A stretch of DNA of 64,000 bases from Myxococcus sp. RHSTA-1-4 (lineage in GTDB: Bacteria > Myxococcota > Myxococcia > Myxococcales > Myxococcaceae): NCBI RefSeq assembly GCF_020037125.1, contig NZ_JAIQDG010000046.1:1-64000 (forward strand), read 5' to 3'. Of this stretch, positions 34,640 to 43,489 are shown piece after piece. A program made the translations under genes and the position numbers. Positions within the stretch are counted from its first letter, which is position 1, and each line of letters starts with the position of its first letter. The notes under the pieces are model-generated. The model was not told where the DNA came from. It was given only the letters and a program-made list of their open reading frames with translations, and did no database searches.

Positions 34640-37234
34640 CTACCGCTGCCCGCACGGAGTGATGGCGCGCACCAGCCCGTTGCCGGAGTCCGCCACGTAG
34701 AGGCGGCCATCCGGCCCCACCGCCAGGCCGGCCGGGAGGACGAGGTCCGCGTCCTCCCCCGGCCCATCCCGGTGCCCGTGGCGCCCACTGCCGGCCATCG
34801 TCGTCACCCACTTCGGGTGGCCGCTGTCATCGAAGAGGATGCGCCGCACGCGGTAGTTGCCCGGGTCCGACACGGCCAGCGAGCCGTCCTTCAGCACCGC
34901 CAGGCCCAGGTACGGCAGGAACAGCGCCGCTTCTGGCCTGCCGTCCTGGAAGCCCGGAATGTGGGTGCCGGCCACCACGGAGGTGACGCCGTCCCGGATG
35001 CGCAGCACGCGCGTCATGCCCGTCTCCACCACGAACAGGGTGCCCCCGTCCGCGGACACCGCCACCGCGGACGGCCGGTACATCCAGTCCCCTTGAAGCG
35101 TCGTCACCGGGTTGCCCGGCGCCACCAGGTCGATGCGGCGAATCACCCCGTTGTTCATGTCCGCCACCAGCAGCGCGGTGCCGTCCGGCGTGAGCGTCAG
35201 GCCCGCGGGCTGGTTGAAGGCCGCGTCCCTCGCCAGCCCGTCCCGCATGCCCGGCGCCGTGCCGGCGAACACCTCCGCCGTCCCGTCCCCGGAGATGCGG
35301 CGGATGACGTGCGCGTCCGTGTCCGCCACGTAGACGTTGCCCGCGGCGTCCGCGGCGATGCCCATGGGCCCATTGAGCCGCGTTAGCACCGTCCGCACGG
35401 CGCCGCCCGGCGACACCTTCTTCACCGCGTTGGCCTGCGCGTCCGCCACGGCCCACCCGCCGTCCGGCAGCACCGCCACCGCCACCGGCGCGCCGAGCGC
35501 GTCCGCCGCCACCGTGGCCCCCGCGCGAGGCCGCTGCCCGGGCCGCCCCGCCACCGTCCGGACGTCGGGAGAGAACGGCCCCTGCGCGTGCGCCACGCCC
35601 TTGCGCTGGAACTCCACCAGCCCCTCCGGCACCGGCCGGCCCAGCGCCTTGTAGAGGATGTTGGCCACGATGCGCGCGGCGCGAGGGTCCGCCATGTCCT
35701 CGGAGGCCAGCGTGCGCACGAAGTCGACGCCGCCCGCGGAGAAGACATACGCGCTCCCCTGCTTGCGCAGCACCATGTGCCCGAAGCCGAAGGCCCCTTG
35801 CAGGGACAGGCCCGGAGACTCCGCCAGCACGTCCACGCCCGGCGGCGTGCGGCCGTTGTCGACGAGCTGGTCCAGCTCGTACCCGTTGGCCCTCCACAGC
35901 GTGTCACCGGACTTCAGCCCCGTGCCCGCCAGCGCCCAGTGAGCGGGGTGGGTGATGACCATGGGGAAGCCGAACTGATGCCAGCGGCTGGAGAACTGAA
36001 CGCCGAAGAGCGCGTTCTCCGGCCGGCCCACCGGGCCCTCGCGGAACTTCACCGTCCGCCGCGAGTCCTTGTGCGGATCATTCGCGTGGCCCTTGTAGCA
36101 GGTGACGATGCGGCGCGGCCGCCCGTCCGCCGCCGGGTCCATCCTCACGTGCCAGTAGGCGTTGTTCGCGCCCAGGTTGAGGAGCGAGCGCCCTTCCGCC
36201 ACCGCCCGGTCCGCGTGGTCCCGGTTGCGCGTGGACCAGTACTCGTCGTGCCCGGAGACGAAGAGCGCCTTCGCCCCGGCCACGAAGTCGTAGCTCGCGT
36301 CGAAGTCCTCGTCGGTGAAGTAGCCCACATCCAGGCCCTGCGCCTCCACCCATTGCACGAGGCTCAGGTCATCCTCCAGCAGGTGCCCGGTGCCCTGCCC
36401 TCGGTGGTACGGCCGGTCGTACGACGACTGGAAGGCGCGGCCGACGCCGTGCGGCTTCATCACCCCGTCCTTGTCGTCGTAGAGGCTGGTGCCGCCCCAG
36501 GTGTTGTAGGCGGCCCACGTCGCGGTGGGTATCAGCACCGCCACCTCCGCGCGCGGGTTGGCGTCGCGCACGAAGAAGGGCACGTAGCGCTGGTAGCGGT
36601 CCTCGCGCACCAGCTTCACCACGTACACGCCGCGCACCCAGTCGTCCTCGACGGGAATCTCCACGACGGGCGCCCAGGCACAGGCCACCACGCCGGTGGC
36701 CGGATCCGCCGGGCAGGCCGCCTGCTTCACGCCCTTCACCGGGCCGCCGCGCGCCACCTCGCGGCCTCCCGCGCCGCCGTAGTACCCCAGCCGGTACACG
36801 AACCAGCGGAAGGTCTTCGCCTCGGAGACGGACACGGCCAGGCGCAGCGTGCCGCCCTGCTTCACCGTGGCCTCGAGCGCGTAGCCCTCCACCTCACGGT
36901 TGTTGGCGACCCGGTCGCCCACGTCCCGGTTGATGCGCCACGCCGTCGTCCCCGGGCGCTGGTTCTCCCTGCGCACCGCGTCCGCGTCCCGCGCCGGCTG
37001 CCCGGGCCCGGCGTCCGGCTCCCCCGGGCCGGTGCCCGGCCCACCCTCTCCGCCATCCGTTCCCCCGTCCACGATGCCGGGGTGGAACCCGCCGTCATGT
37101 CCGTCGTTCAGGGGCGGCGTGTCGTGCCGGTCCCCCATGTCCGGGCGCTCGGGCGACGACTCCTCACAGCCGCCCCATGCGAACAGGAGGGCCAGCCCAC
37201 ACGCCACCATCCCCCACCGGCTTCCCCGTGCCAT
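34640..37234 (-). CDS. Lipoprotein with DMFase-like and NHL-repeat domains
   Basis: 864-aa lipoprotein. Lipobox 'FAWGGC', then an Asp/Gly/Pro linker ('DGGTDGGEGGPGTGPG'). Residues ~90-540 resemble the large-subunit domain of N,N-dimethylformamidase (DMFA2_C family). The core is 'NTWGGTSLYDDKDG', 'YFTDEDFDA', 'SGHDEYWS' and 'LGANNAYWHVR', a glutaminase/amidohydrolase-like fold with conserved Asp/His/Glu. From ~580 to the end are NHL six-bladed propeller repeats ('PMGIAADAAGNVYVADTDAHVIRRIS', in part; 'LPAGLAVGPDGRLYVADSGNGLVR'). The start at 37234 follows GGAGGGTGGG. Many proteins in this family are annotated only by homology, and amidase activity is unproven. A possible sigma-54 promoter lies at 37291-37306. 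Confidence 0.87.
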   Translation of the reverse strand: MARGSRWGMVACGLALLFAWGGCEESSPERPDMGDRHDTPPLNDGHDGGFHPGIVDGGTDGGEGGPGTGPGEPDAGPGQPARDADAVRRENQRPGTTAWRINRDVGDRVANNREVEGYALEATVKQGGTLRLAVSVSEAKTFRWFVYRLGYYGGAGGREVARGGPVKGVKQAACPADPATGVVACAWAPVVEIPVEDDWVRGVYVVKLVREDRYQRYVPFFVRDANPRAEVAVLIPTATWAAYNTWGGTSLYDDKDGVMKPHGVGRAFQSSYDRPYHRGQGTGHLLEDDLSLVQWVEAQGLDVGYFTDEDFDASYDFVAGAKALFVSGHDEYWSTRNRDHADRAVAEGRSLLNLGANNAYWHVRMDPAADGRPRRIVTCYKGHANDPHKDSRRTVKFREGPVGRPENALFGVQFSSRWHQFGFPMVITHPAHWALAGTGLKSGDTLWRANGYELDQLVDNGRTPPGVDVLAESPGLSLQGAFGFGHMVLRKQGSAYVFSAGGVDFVRTLASEDMADPRAARIVANILYKALGRPVPEGLVEFQRKGVAHAQGPFSPDVRTVAGRPGQRPRAGATVAADALGAPVAVAVLPDGGWAVADAQANAVKKVSPGGAVRTVLTRLNGPMGIAADAAGNVYVADTDAHVIRRISGDGTAEVFAGTAPGMRDGLARDAAFNQPAGLTLTPDGTALLVADMNNGVIRRIDLVAPGNPVTTLQGDWMYRPSAVAVSADGGTLFVVETGMTRVLRIRDGVTSVVAGTHIPGFQDGRPEAALFLPYLGLAVLKDGSLAVSDPGNYRVRRILFDDSGHPKWVTTMAGSGRHGHRDGPGEDADLVLPAGLAVGPDGRLYVADSGNGLVRAITPCGQR

Positions 37235-37290
37235 CCCACCCTCCACGCCACGGTATTCAGGCGCGGAGGGTAGGCACGAACCCCGGTGAG

Positions 37291-37306
37291 GGAAGCGCCG
37301 TGCCAA
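37291..37306 (-). promoter_or_regulatory. Possible sigma-54 promoter
   Basis: On the minus strand TTGGCACG, then 4 nt, then TTCC. The -24 element is a full match and the -12 dinucleotide is CC rather than GC. The spacing is correct (10 nt between GG and the second pair). It ends about 57 bp upstream of the DMFA-like lipoprotein ATG. Confidence 0.35.
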
Positions 37307-37363
37307 CCCGGGCGGGCGCGGTTCAACACTCCACCCCGGCGAGTCTCCAGCGTGGGAAGCCGC

Positions 37364-38557
37364 CTACCCCCCGAGCAACTCCCGGTGCACCCTCGCGGTC
37401 AGCGGCTTGAGGTGGGCCTTGTCCACCAGCAGCGTGAGCTGCAGCGGCGAGGTGTGGACGGCGTGCACCCGCGCCCCCAGTTCCTCCGCCGCCGCCAGCG
37501 CGCGCCGCAGCGGCGCCCAGTCCGCGTTCAGCCCCACGCCCACGCAGGTGACGGTGCCCAGGTCCTCCCGCCACGTCACCGTGTCGCCGAAGCGCGTGGC
37601 CAGGTCCCTGCGCAGCGCCTCCGGCCCGTGGATGTCCGCCAGCGGCACGGCGATGGCGGTGTGCTTCGCGCCACCCGCCGGCCCGTCGAAGCCCAGCGTC
37701 CGGCCTCGCACCCCGCGCGCATCCAGGAACTCCAGCAGCTCCGCCAACCGCACCTGCTCGCCGGCGGACAGCACCGCCATCTCCGGCTCGGCCGTGACGC
37801 CCTTCACCCGGTGGTCCGCGGGGCCGGACAGCTCCTGCACCACCGTGCCGCTCCCCTGCCCGTGCGCCGTGCGGGCGAGGATGGCGATGCCCCGCGCCTT
37901 GGCCCACTCCACCGCCTGGGCGTTGAGCACCTTGGCGCCCGCGCTCGCCAGCTCCTGCATCTCGTCGTAGCTGAGCGACTCCAGCTTGCGCGCGTCCGGC
38001 ACCACCCTCGGGTCCGCGCTGAAGACGCCGTCCACGTCGGAGTAGATTTCACAGGCCTCCGCGTCCAGCGCCGCCGCCAGCGCCACCGCCGTGGTGTCCG
38101 AGCCGCCGCGGCCCAGCGTGGTGACCTCCTTCTTGTAGGAGACTCCCTGGTAGCCCGCGACGATGACCACCTTCCCCCGGGCCAGCTCGTCGTGGATGCG
38201 GTAGGGCCGCACCTCCACGATGCGGGCCTGCGCGTGGGCGTCGTTGGTGATGATGCCGCTCTGACTGCCGGTGAAGCTGATGGCCGGCACCCCCATCTCC
38301 TGGAGCGCCATGGACAGCAGGGCCATGGAGATGCGCTCCCCACACGTCAGCAGCATGTCCAGCTCGCGCCGGGGCGGGTCCGCCGACACGCTCTTGGCCA
38401 GCGACAGCAGCTCGTCCGTGGTGTCGCCCATGGCGCTCACCACCACCACCACCTGGTAGCCCGCGTCGCGCTTGTCCTTCACGCGCCCGGCCACCCGGCG
38501 GATCTTCTCCACGTCGGCGACCGAGGAGCCGCCGTACTTCTGGACCACGATTGGCAT
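37364..38557 (-). CDS. lysC: Aspartate kinase
   Basis: 397-aa aspartokinase. It phosphorylates L-aspartate with ATP, the first step to lysine, diaminopimelate, threonine and methionine. N-terminal 'VQKYGGSSVADVEKI' is the conserved kinase motif. 'TLGRGGSDTTAVALAAAL' and 'IYSDVDGVFSADPR' mark the nucleotide and aspartate sites. The C-terminal ~135 residues form two ACT domains for feedback control ('VKGVTAEPEMAVLS', 'VTCVGVGLNADWA'). Its length matches the monofunctional Bacillus/Corynebacterium-type alpha subunit (~400 aa). The frame is open to 38653, but the ATG at 38557 starts the conserved region. No internal alpha/beta overlap start was examined in detail. It is likely monocistronic and divergent from the ABC operon. 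Confidence 0.95.
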   Translation of the reverse strand: MPIVVQKYGGSSVADVEKIRRVAGRVKDKRDAGYQVVVVVSAMGDTTDELLSLAKSVSADPPRRELDMLLTCGERISMALLSMALQEMGVPAISFTGSQSGIITNDAHAQARIVEVRPYRIHDELARGKVVIVAGYQGVSYKKEVTTLGRGGSDTTAVALAAALDAEACEIYSDVDGVFSADPRVVPDARKLESLSYDEMQELASAGAKVLNAQAVEWAKARGIAILARTAHGQGSGTVVQELSGPADHRVKGVTAEPEMAVLSAGEQVRLAELLEFLDARGVRGRTLGFDGPAGGAKHTAIAVPLADIHGPEALRRDLATRFGDTVTWREDLGTVTCVGVGLNADWAPLRRALAAAEELGARVHAVHTSPLQLTLLVDKAHLKPLTARVHRELLGG

Positions 38558-38665
38558 GAACGCCCCACTACCCCTGTTCGGCGTGTCCGAAAAGCCGCAC
38601 GGGGAGCCGTTCATGCAGGACTCCGGCCAACCTGGAAAGAGCCGCTTGCCCACCTGGGGGGCGCC

Positions 38666-38693
38666 TTGACAGCCCGAAGTCGGCTTCTATATT
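38666..38693 (+). promoter_or_regulatory. Sigma-70 promoter of the Gld-type ABC operon
   Basis: TTGACA (38666-38671), 16 nt, TATATT (38688-38693): the best housekeeping promoter match in the window. It gives an untranslated leader of about 78 nt before the ATG at 38778. It stands out in the GC-rich surroundings. Confidence 0.75.
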
Positions 38694-38777
38694 CGCTCGC
38701 CTTTTCCGAGGCCGTCAGGCGATCACGCTCAGCGGCCAGCGGCCCTTGGTTGATCGCTTCTTCACGGGAGCCTTCCC

Positions 38778-39506
38778 ATGCCGATGATCGAGGTGCAGCA
38801 CCTCACCAAGCGCTACCGGGACCGGGTGGCCGTGGAGGACCTCACCTTCAGTGTCGAAGAGGGTGAGATTCTCGGCTTCCTCGGGCCCAACGGCGCGGGC
38901 AAGTCCACCACCATGAAGATCCTCACCGGGTTCCTGCCGCCGTCGTCGGGCACGGCCCGGGTGGGGGGCTTCGACGTCTTCGAGCAGCCGCTGGAGGTGA
39001 AGCGGCGCATCGGCTACCTCCCGGAGACACCCCCGCTCTACCCGGAGATGACGGTGCGGGGGTACCTCAAGTTCGTCGCCTCGCTGAAGGGGCTGCCGGG
39101 CCGCGGCCTCAAGGCCGAGGTGGAGCGGGTGGCCGGCCTCACCGGCGTGACGCACGTGTTGGACCGCGTCATCCAGAACCTCTCCAAGGGCTACAAGCAG
39201 CGCGTCGGCATCGCCCAGGCGCTGCTCGGCTCGCCTCCGGTGCTCATCCTCGACGAGCCCACGGAGGGACTGGACCCCACGCAGCGCGCCGAGGTCCGCG
39301 CCCTCATCAAGAGCCTGGCGGGCAAGCACACCGTCATCCTCTCCACGCACATCCTCCCGGAGGTGACGATGACGTGCGAGAAGGTGCTCATCATCAACCA
39401 GGGGAAGATCGTCGCCTACGACGAGATCCGCAAGCTGGCCAGCCTGCACGGCCAGGCGGAGACCGTGTCGCTGGAAGAGATCTTCATCAAGCTGACCGCC
39501 GCCTGA
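38778..39506 (+). CDS. ABC transporter ATP-binding protein, GldA/CcmA type
   Basis: 242-aa ATPase, first gene of a four-gene operon. Walker A 'GPNGAGKST' near residue 38, Q-loop 'YLPETPPLYPEMT', an atypical signature 'NLSKGYKQR' (LSKGY in place of LSGGQ, as in GldA and related exporters), Walker B 'VLILDEPTEGLDP', and H-loop 'ILSTHIL'. Its partner membrane proteins follow. In Flavobacterium GldA-GldF-GldG are needed for gliding. Other members handle antibiotics or cell-surface material. The substrate here is unknown. The ATG is preceded by GGGAG. Confidence 0.93.
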   Translation: MPMIEVQHLTKRYRDRVAVEDLTFSVEEGEILGFLGPNGAGKSTTMKILTGFLPPSSGTARVGGFDVFEQPLEVKRRIGYLPETPPLYPEMTVRGYLKFVASLKGLPGRGLKAEVERVAGLTGVTHVLDRVIQNLSKGYKQRVGIAQALLGSPPVLILDEPTEGLDPTQRAEVRALIKSLAGKHTVILSTHILPEVTMTCEKVLIINQGKIVAYDEIRKLASLHGQAETVSLEEIFIKLTAA

Positions 39507-39525
39507 GCGGCCCGAGGAACCGTCC

Positions 39526-40329
39526 ATGCGCACCGCCCTGGCGATTGCCCGCAAGGAGCTGTCCATCTACTTCACCACCCCGTGGGCCTACGCGGTCTTC
39601 ACGGCGATGGTGGCGCTGTCGTCCTTCTTCTTCGTGGACCTGCTGCAGAAGTTCAAGCAGGTGCAGGACATGGCCCGCCTCATGGGCTGGGAGCAGATGC
39701 CGCCGGACTTCGGCGTGTACCGCAACCTCACGGACGGGGTGGTGGTGCAGTTGTGGGGCACCATCCTCATCATCACCCTCTTCGTGGCGCCCTTCCTCTC
39801 CATGCGGCTGTTCGCGGAGGAGAAGCGCAACAAGACCTTCGAACTGCTGATGACGGCGCCGGTTCGGCCCATCGAAATCGTGCTGGGCAAGTACCTGGGA
39901 GGCCTGGGCGTCATCTCCGCCACGCTGGGGCTCACCATCGTCTTCCCGCTGCTGCTGGCCGCGTTCGGCCGCGCCGAGTCCGGCACCGCGCTGGAGTGGT
40001 CCACGGTGCTGCTGGGCTACGGCGGGCTGCTGGTGTGGGGCGCCACCTGCATGGCGGTGGGCCTGTTCATCTCCGCGCTGACGGAGAGCCAGATGCTGGC
40101 GGCGTTCCTCACCTTCTCCGTGCTGCTGCCGTGGATGCTGCTGACCGGCGTGGCGCAGTCGGTGGAGGAGCCCCTGCGCTCGGTGCTGTCGTACCTGTCC
40201 TTCGACTCGCAGCTGCAGAACATGCTCAAGGGCGTGATGGACGTGCAGTCGTTGGTGTTCTTCGCCTCGGTCATCGTCTTCTCTCTGCTGCTCACCCACC
40301 GCACGGTGGAAGCGCAGCGCTGGGCCTGA
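39526..40329 (+). CDS. ABC-2 type permease, GldF-like
   Basis: 267-aa integral membrane protein of the ABC-2 family with about six transmembrane helices. Landmarks are 'RKELSIYFTTPWAYAVF' at the N-terminus, the amphipathic 'FLSMRLFAEEKRNKTFELLMTAPVRPIEIVLGKYLGG' region (motif: EEKRNKTFELLMTAPV), and hydrophobic helices at 140-265. It starts 19 bp after the ATPase gene with GAGGAA upstream, so it is co-transcribed. It forms the channel for the transporter energised by the upstream ATPase. Confidence 0.9.
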   Translation: MRTALAIARKELSIYFTTPWAYAVFTAMVALSSFFFVDLLQKFKQVQDMARLMGWEQMPPDFGVYRNLTDGVVVQLWGTILIITLFVAPFLSMRLFAEEKRNKTFELLMTAPVRPIEIVLGKYLGGLGVISATLGLTIVFPLLLAAFGRAESGTALEWSTVLLGYGGLLVWGATCMAVGLFISALTESQMLAAFLTFSVLLPWMLLTGVAQSVEEPLRSVLSYLSFDSQLQNMLKGVMDVQSLVFFASVIVFSLLLTHRTVEAQRWA

Positions 40330-40335
40330 ACCGCC

Positions 40336-41907
40336 ATGAAAGCGACCAACCTCGGTAAGGTGCTGGGGGCCTTCGGGCTGCTGCTCCTGCTGTCGAGCCC
40401 CTTCACCCTGTTCGTCACCTCGGGCAGCCTCATGGCCGGCGCCGTGAAGGCGGGCGCCGGCCTGCTGCTGCTGGGCGCGTACTTCGCCACCCACTTCAAG
40501 CAGTTCGGCCAGTTCGCGTCGCGCAAGTCGAGCTTCTTCTTCGCCACCACGGTGCTCACCGTGCTGGTGGTGCTGGGCGGCCTGGTGGCGGTGAACTACA
40601 TCGCCTTCAAGAAGAACAAGCGCTGGGACCTGACGAAGGAGAAGATCTACACGCTGGCGCCGCAGACGACGTCCACGCTGGCCATGCTGCCGGACAAGGT
40701 GCGCGCCATCGGCTTCATCCCGCCCACGCACCCCTACTACGGGCTCCTGGAGGAGCTGTTCCAGCGCTACCACGCGGAGGCGCCGGAGAAGTTCGAGTAC
40801 TCCTTCAAGGACCCGCGCCGCAGCCCGGACCTGGCCGCGAAGTACCAGCTCAAGGAGGGCCAGACGACGGTGGTGCTGGTGCGCGGCGAGGGCGCCAACG
40901 AGTCGCACACCACGCTCAACACCCTGTCCGAGCAGGAGCTGACCAACGCCCTCATCAAGCTCGGCGCGGTGGGGACGCAGAAGGTCTACTTCGTCACCGG
41001 CCATGGCGAGTGGCCGCTGGAGAAGACCCAGGCGTCGCCCACGGACCCGGGGGCCAGCCTGTCCGAGCTGACGCAGCAGCTCCGGCAGGAGGGCTACGGC
41101 CCGGAGACGCTGAACCTCGTGGGGAAGACGGAGGTGCCGAAGGACGCGTCGCTGGTCATCATCGCGGGAGCGCGCGCGCCCTTCACGAAGCCGGAGGTGG
41201 AGGTGCTCCAGAAGTACCTGGCCGCGGGTGGGCGGATGCTCTACTTCGCGGACGCGGGGCTGGAGGACGGCCTGGACGCGCTGCTGGCCGAGTACGGCGT
41301 GCAGGTGGACGACGGCATCGCGGCGGACGCGCAGTTCAACAGCGGCAACCCCTACGTCATCCTGTCGCTCTTCTACAGCGAGCACGAGATTGGCAAGCCG
41401 CTGCGGCAGCGCGGGCTGAACATCGAGTTCCCCACCCCGCGCAGCCTGACCACGCTGCGGGGCGGGCTGGCGCCGGGCGTGAAGGTGGAGCCGGTGGTGC
41501 TCACCTCGCAGTACGGCTGGGTGGAGACGAAGCCCGAGGAGAACGCCATGCCCTCGGACGGCGAGAAGACGGGCCAGCTCACGCTGGTGGTGGCCGCCAC
41601 GCGCGACACGGCGGACGCGCGGGACAAGCGCTTCGACCAGGCGCGGCTGGTGGTGGTGGGTGACTCGGAAATCCTCCTGGACCCGAACTGGGGGCACGAG
41701 CCCAACCGGAACCTGGTGATGAACTCGCTGGGCTGGGCGTCCAACCAGGTGCGGAAAATCACCATCCGCCCGCCGGACCGCGAGGTGTCCACGCTGGAGC
41801 TGGACGAGGCCTCGATGGACGGCATCCGCTTCGTCTCCACGGACCTGCTGCCCCTGTCCCTGCTGGGCATGGGGCTGGCCATCTGGCTCTCGAGGCGCAA
41901 CAAGTGA
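40336..41907 (+). CDS. GldG-like ABC auxiliary protein
   Basis: 523-aa membrane-anchored auxiliary component (GldG/ABC_transp_aux family). There are three hydrophobic segments at the N-terminus (~10-30, ~35-50, ~62-85), a large extracytoplasmic domain ('WDLTKEKIYTLAP', 'VYFVTGHGEWPL', 'LVIIAGARAPFTKPEVEVL', 'GGRMLYFADAG', 'LVVVGDSEILLDPNW'), and a C-terminal helix 'LLPLSLLGMGLAIWLS'. The central domain has a Rossmann-like pattern related to DUF4350. It follows the permease by 6 bp and overlaps the next gene by 4 bp. No enzymatic residue set is evident. Confidence 0.88.
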   Translation: MKATNLGKVLGAFGLLLLLSSPFTLFVTSGSLMAGAVKAGAGLLLLGAYFATHFKQFGQFASRKSSFFFATTVLTVLVVLGGLVAVNYIAFKKNKRWDLTKEKIYTLAPQTTSTLAMLPDKVRAIGFIPPTHPYYGLLEELFQRYHAEAPEKFEYSFKDPRRSPDLAAKYQLKEGQTTVVLVRGEGANESHTTLNTLSEQELTNALIKLGAVGTQKVYFVTGHGEWPLEKTQASPTDPGASLSELTQQLRQEGYGPETLNLVGKTEVPKDASLVIIAGARAPFTKPEVEVLQKYLAAGGRMLYFADAGLEDGLDALLAEYGVQVDDGIAADAQFNSGNPYVILSLFYSEHEIGKPLRQRGLNIEFPTPRSLTTLRGGLAPGVKVEPVVLTSQYGWVETKPEENAMPSDGEKTGQLTLVVAATRDTADARDKRFDQARLVVVGDSEILLDPNWGHEPNRNLVMNSLGWASNQVRKITIRPPDREVSTLELDEASMDGIRFVSTDLLPLSLLGMGLAIWLSRRNK

Positions 41908-43445
41908 AGCAGACACAGAAGAACCTGGTGACGCTGCTCGCCCTCACCGCCGTCGCCGCGGGCCTGGGCCTCTACGCGTGGTTCGGCGTGAAGGAGCCCG
42001 AGGAGCGCGAGGCCGAGCGCAAGGAAGTGTCCGAGAAGCTGTTCGCCGCGCACGAGGCTGGCGAGCAGGGCACGGACGGTGGGGCTCCACCCGCCCCCGT
42101 CTTCACGCGGCTGACGGTGAAGGCCCACGGCGGCACCACGGAGCTGACGCGCGAGAAGGACGGCACCTGGAAGGTCACCGCCCCGGTGTCCACCGGCGCG
42201 GAGCAGTCCGCGGTGGAGTCCATCACCAGCACCCTGGCGTCATCGAAGTTCACCGCCACCGTGGAGGAGTCGCCCACCGACGCGGACCTGGAGAAGTACG
42301 GCCTGAAGACGCCGGCCTTCACCGTGGTGGCCCAGGCCTACGTGCCGGACGCGAATGGCGGCGGCGCGGAGGACCCGGCGCGCCAGCGCACGGTGACGCT
42401 GTACGGCGGCATCGAGAACCCCTTCGACGGCTCCGTGTACGTGCGCCGCGAGGGAGACCCGAAGGTGTATGCCGCGCCGGGCTCGGTGCGCTGGTCTCTG
42501 GACAAGGACGCCTTCGCGCTGCGCTCCAAGGACTTCCTCGGGCCGCTGGAGGAGCCCTCGCTGACGAGCATCGAGGTGCGGGCGAAGGCGAATGCGTACC
42601 TGCTGGTGCGGGACACGGGCGGCACCGGCTGGCGGCTGGAGAAGCCGGTGAAGGAGCGCGCGGACGCGGTGAAGGTGGCGGACCTGCTGTCGGCGCTGAA
42701 GGAGCAGCGGGCCATGTCCTTCCCGGAGGACTCGCCGGAGTCGCGGAAGAAGCTGGGCCTGGAGGCGCCGGTGGTGGACGCGCGCTTCATCCCGGCCACG
42801 GGCGAGCCGGTGCGCGTGCGCCTGTCCCAGGTGACGGAGGACGGTGTCACGAAGGCGTACGCGCTGCGCGAGCAGGGCGCGAAGGCGCTGCTGGGCGAGG
42901 TGCCCGAGCACGCGCTGGCCGTGCTGGACGTGGGCGTGCCGGAGCTGAAGGACAAGCGGGTGCTGGCCTTCCGCCGCGAGGACGTGCGGCGCATGGTGTT
43001 CCACCCCGGCGGCGGCGCGGAGCCCATCACCGTGGTGGGTGTCTCCGGAGCGGACGGCGGCGCGGTGACGTGGGAGGTGGAGGCTCCGAAGCGAGGCAAG
43101 GCGCAGCACTTCAAGGTGGCGGCGCTGCTGGGCTCGCTGGAGGCCTTCAAGGCGTCAGGCTTCGCCGCGGCGGCGCCGAAGAGCTGGACGAAGTACGGCC
43201 TCTCCGACGCGTCGAGGGGCGCGGCGCTGTACGGCGCGGACGGGAAGGAGCTGGCGCGGCTGTGGCTGGGCGACGAGGTGAAGGACAAACCCGGCACGGT
43301 GTACGCGCGCGGCTCCAGTCCGGACGTGCTGGAGGTGTCCGCCACGTGGGGGGAGCTGCCCACGAAGCCCGAGGACGTGCTGGAGCTTCCGCCGGCTCCG
43401 GCGGCGGACGCGGGAAGCCCGGCCACCGCGGCGCCCACGCCCTGA
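41904..43445 (+). CDS. DUF4340-domain protein of the Gld-type ABC operon
   Basis: 513-aa membrane-anchored protein of the DUF4340 family. One N-terminal transmembrane helix ('LVTLLALTAVAAGLGLYAW') is followed by an extracytoplasmic beta-rich region made of repeated ~100-residue units with 'VTLYGG', 'VYVRREGDPKVYA', 'KDFLGP' and 'LWLGDEVKDKPGTVYAR'. It begins with a GTG overlapping the previous stop (GTGA), so it is translationally coupled. DUF4340 proteins commonly follow GldG-like genes and probably form part of the exporter. The C-terminus is an Ala/Pro tail. The operon seems to end here, at the hairpin 43461-43475. Confidence 0.87.
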   Translation: MKQTQKNLVTLLALTAVAAGLGLYAWFGVKEPEEREAERKEVSEKLFAAHEAGEQGTDGGAPPAPVFTRLTVKAHGGTTELTREKDGTWKVTAPVSTGAEQSAVESITSTLASSKFTATVEESPTDADLEKYGLKTPAFTVVAQAYVPDANGGGAEDPARQRTVTLYGGIENPFDGSVYVRREGDPKVYAAPGSVRWSLDKDAFALRSKDFLGPLEEPSLTSIEVRAKANAYLLVRDTGGTGWRLEKPVKERADAVKVADLLSALKEQRAMSFPEDSPESRKKLGLEAPVVDARFIPATGEPVRVRLSQVTEDGVTKAYALREQGAKALLGEVPEHALAVLDVGVPELKDKRVLAFRREDVRRMVFHPGGGAEPITVVGVSGADGGAVTWEVEAPKRGKAQHFKVAALLGSLEAFKASGFAAAAPKSWTKYGLSDASRGAALYGADGKELARLWLGDEVKDKPGTVYARGSSPDVLEVSATWGELPTKPEDVLELPPAPAADAGSPATAAPTP

Positions 43446-43460
43446 GCTTCCGGATGCCCA

Positions 43461-43475
43461 CGGGGGTGTTCCCCG
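43461..43475. terminator. Hairpin between convergent genes
   Basis: A short stem CGGGG (43461-43465) and CCCCG (43471-43475), with further GC pairing around it, between the ABC operon end (43445) and the SET-domain gene end (43490). It is weak alone and there is no T-run. Confidence 0.35.
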
Positions 43476-43489
43476 CCGCGGGCCCGGGC

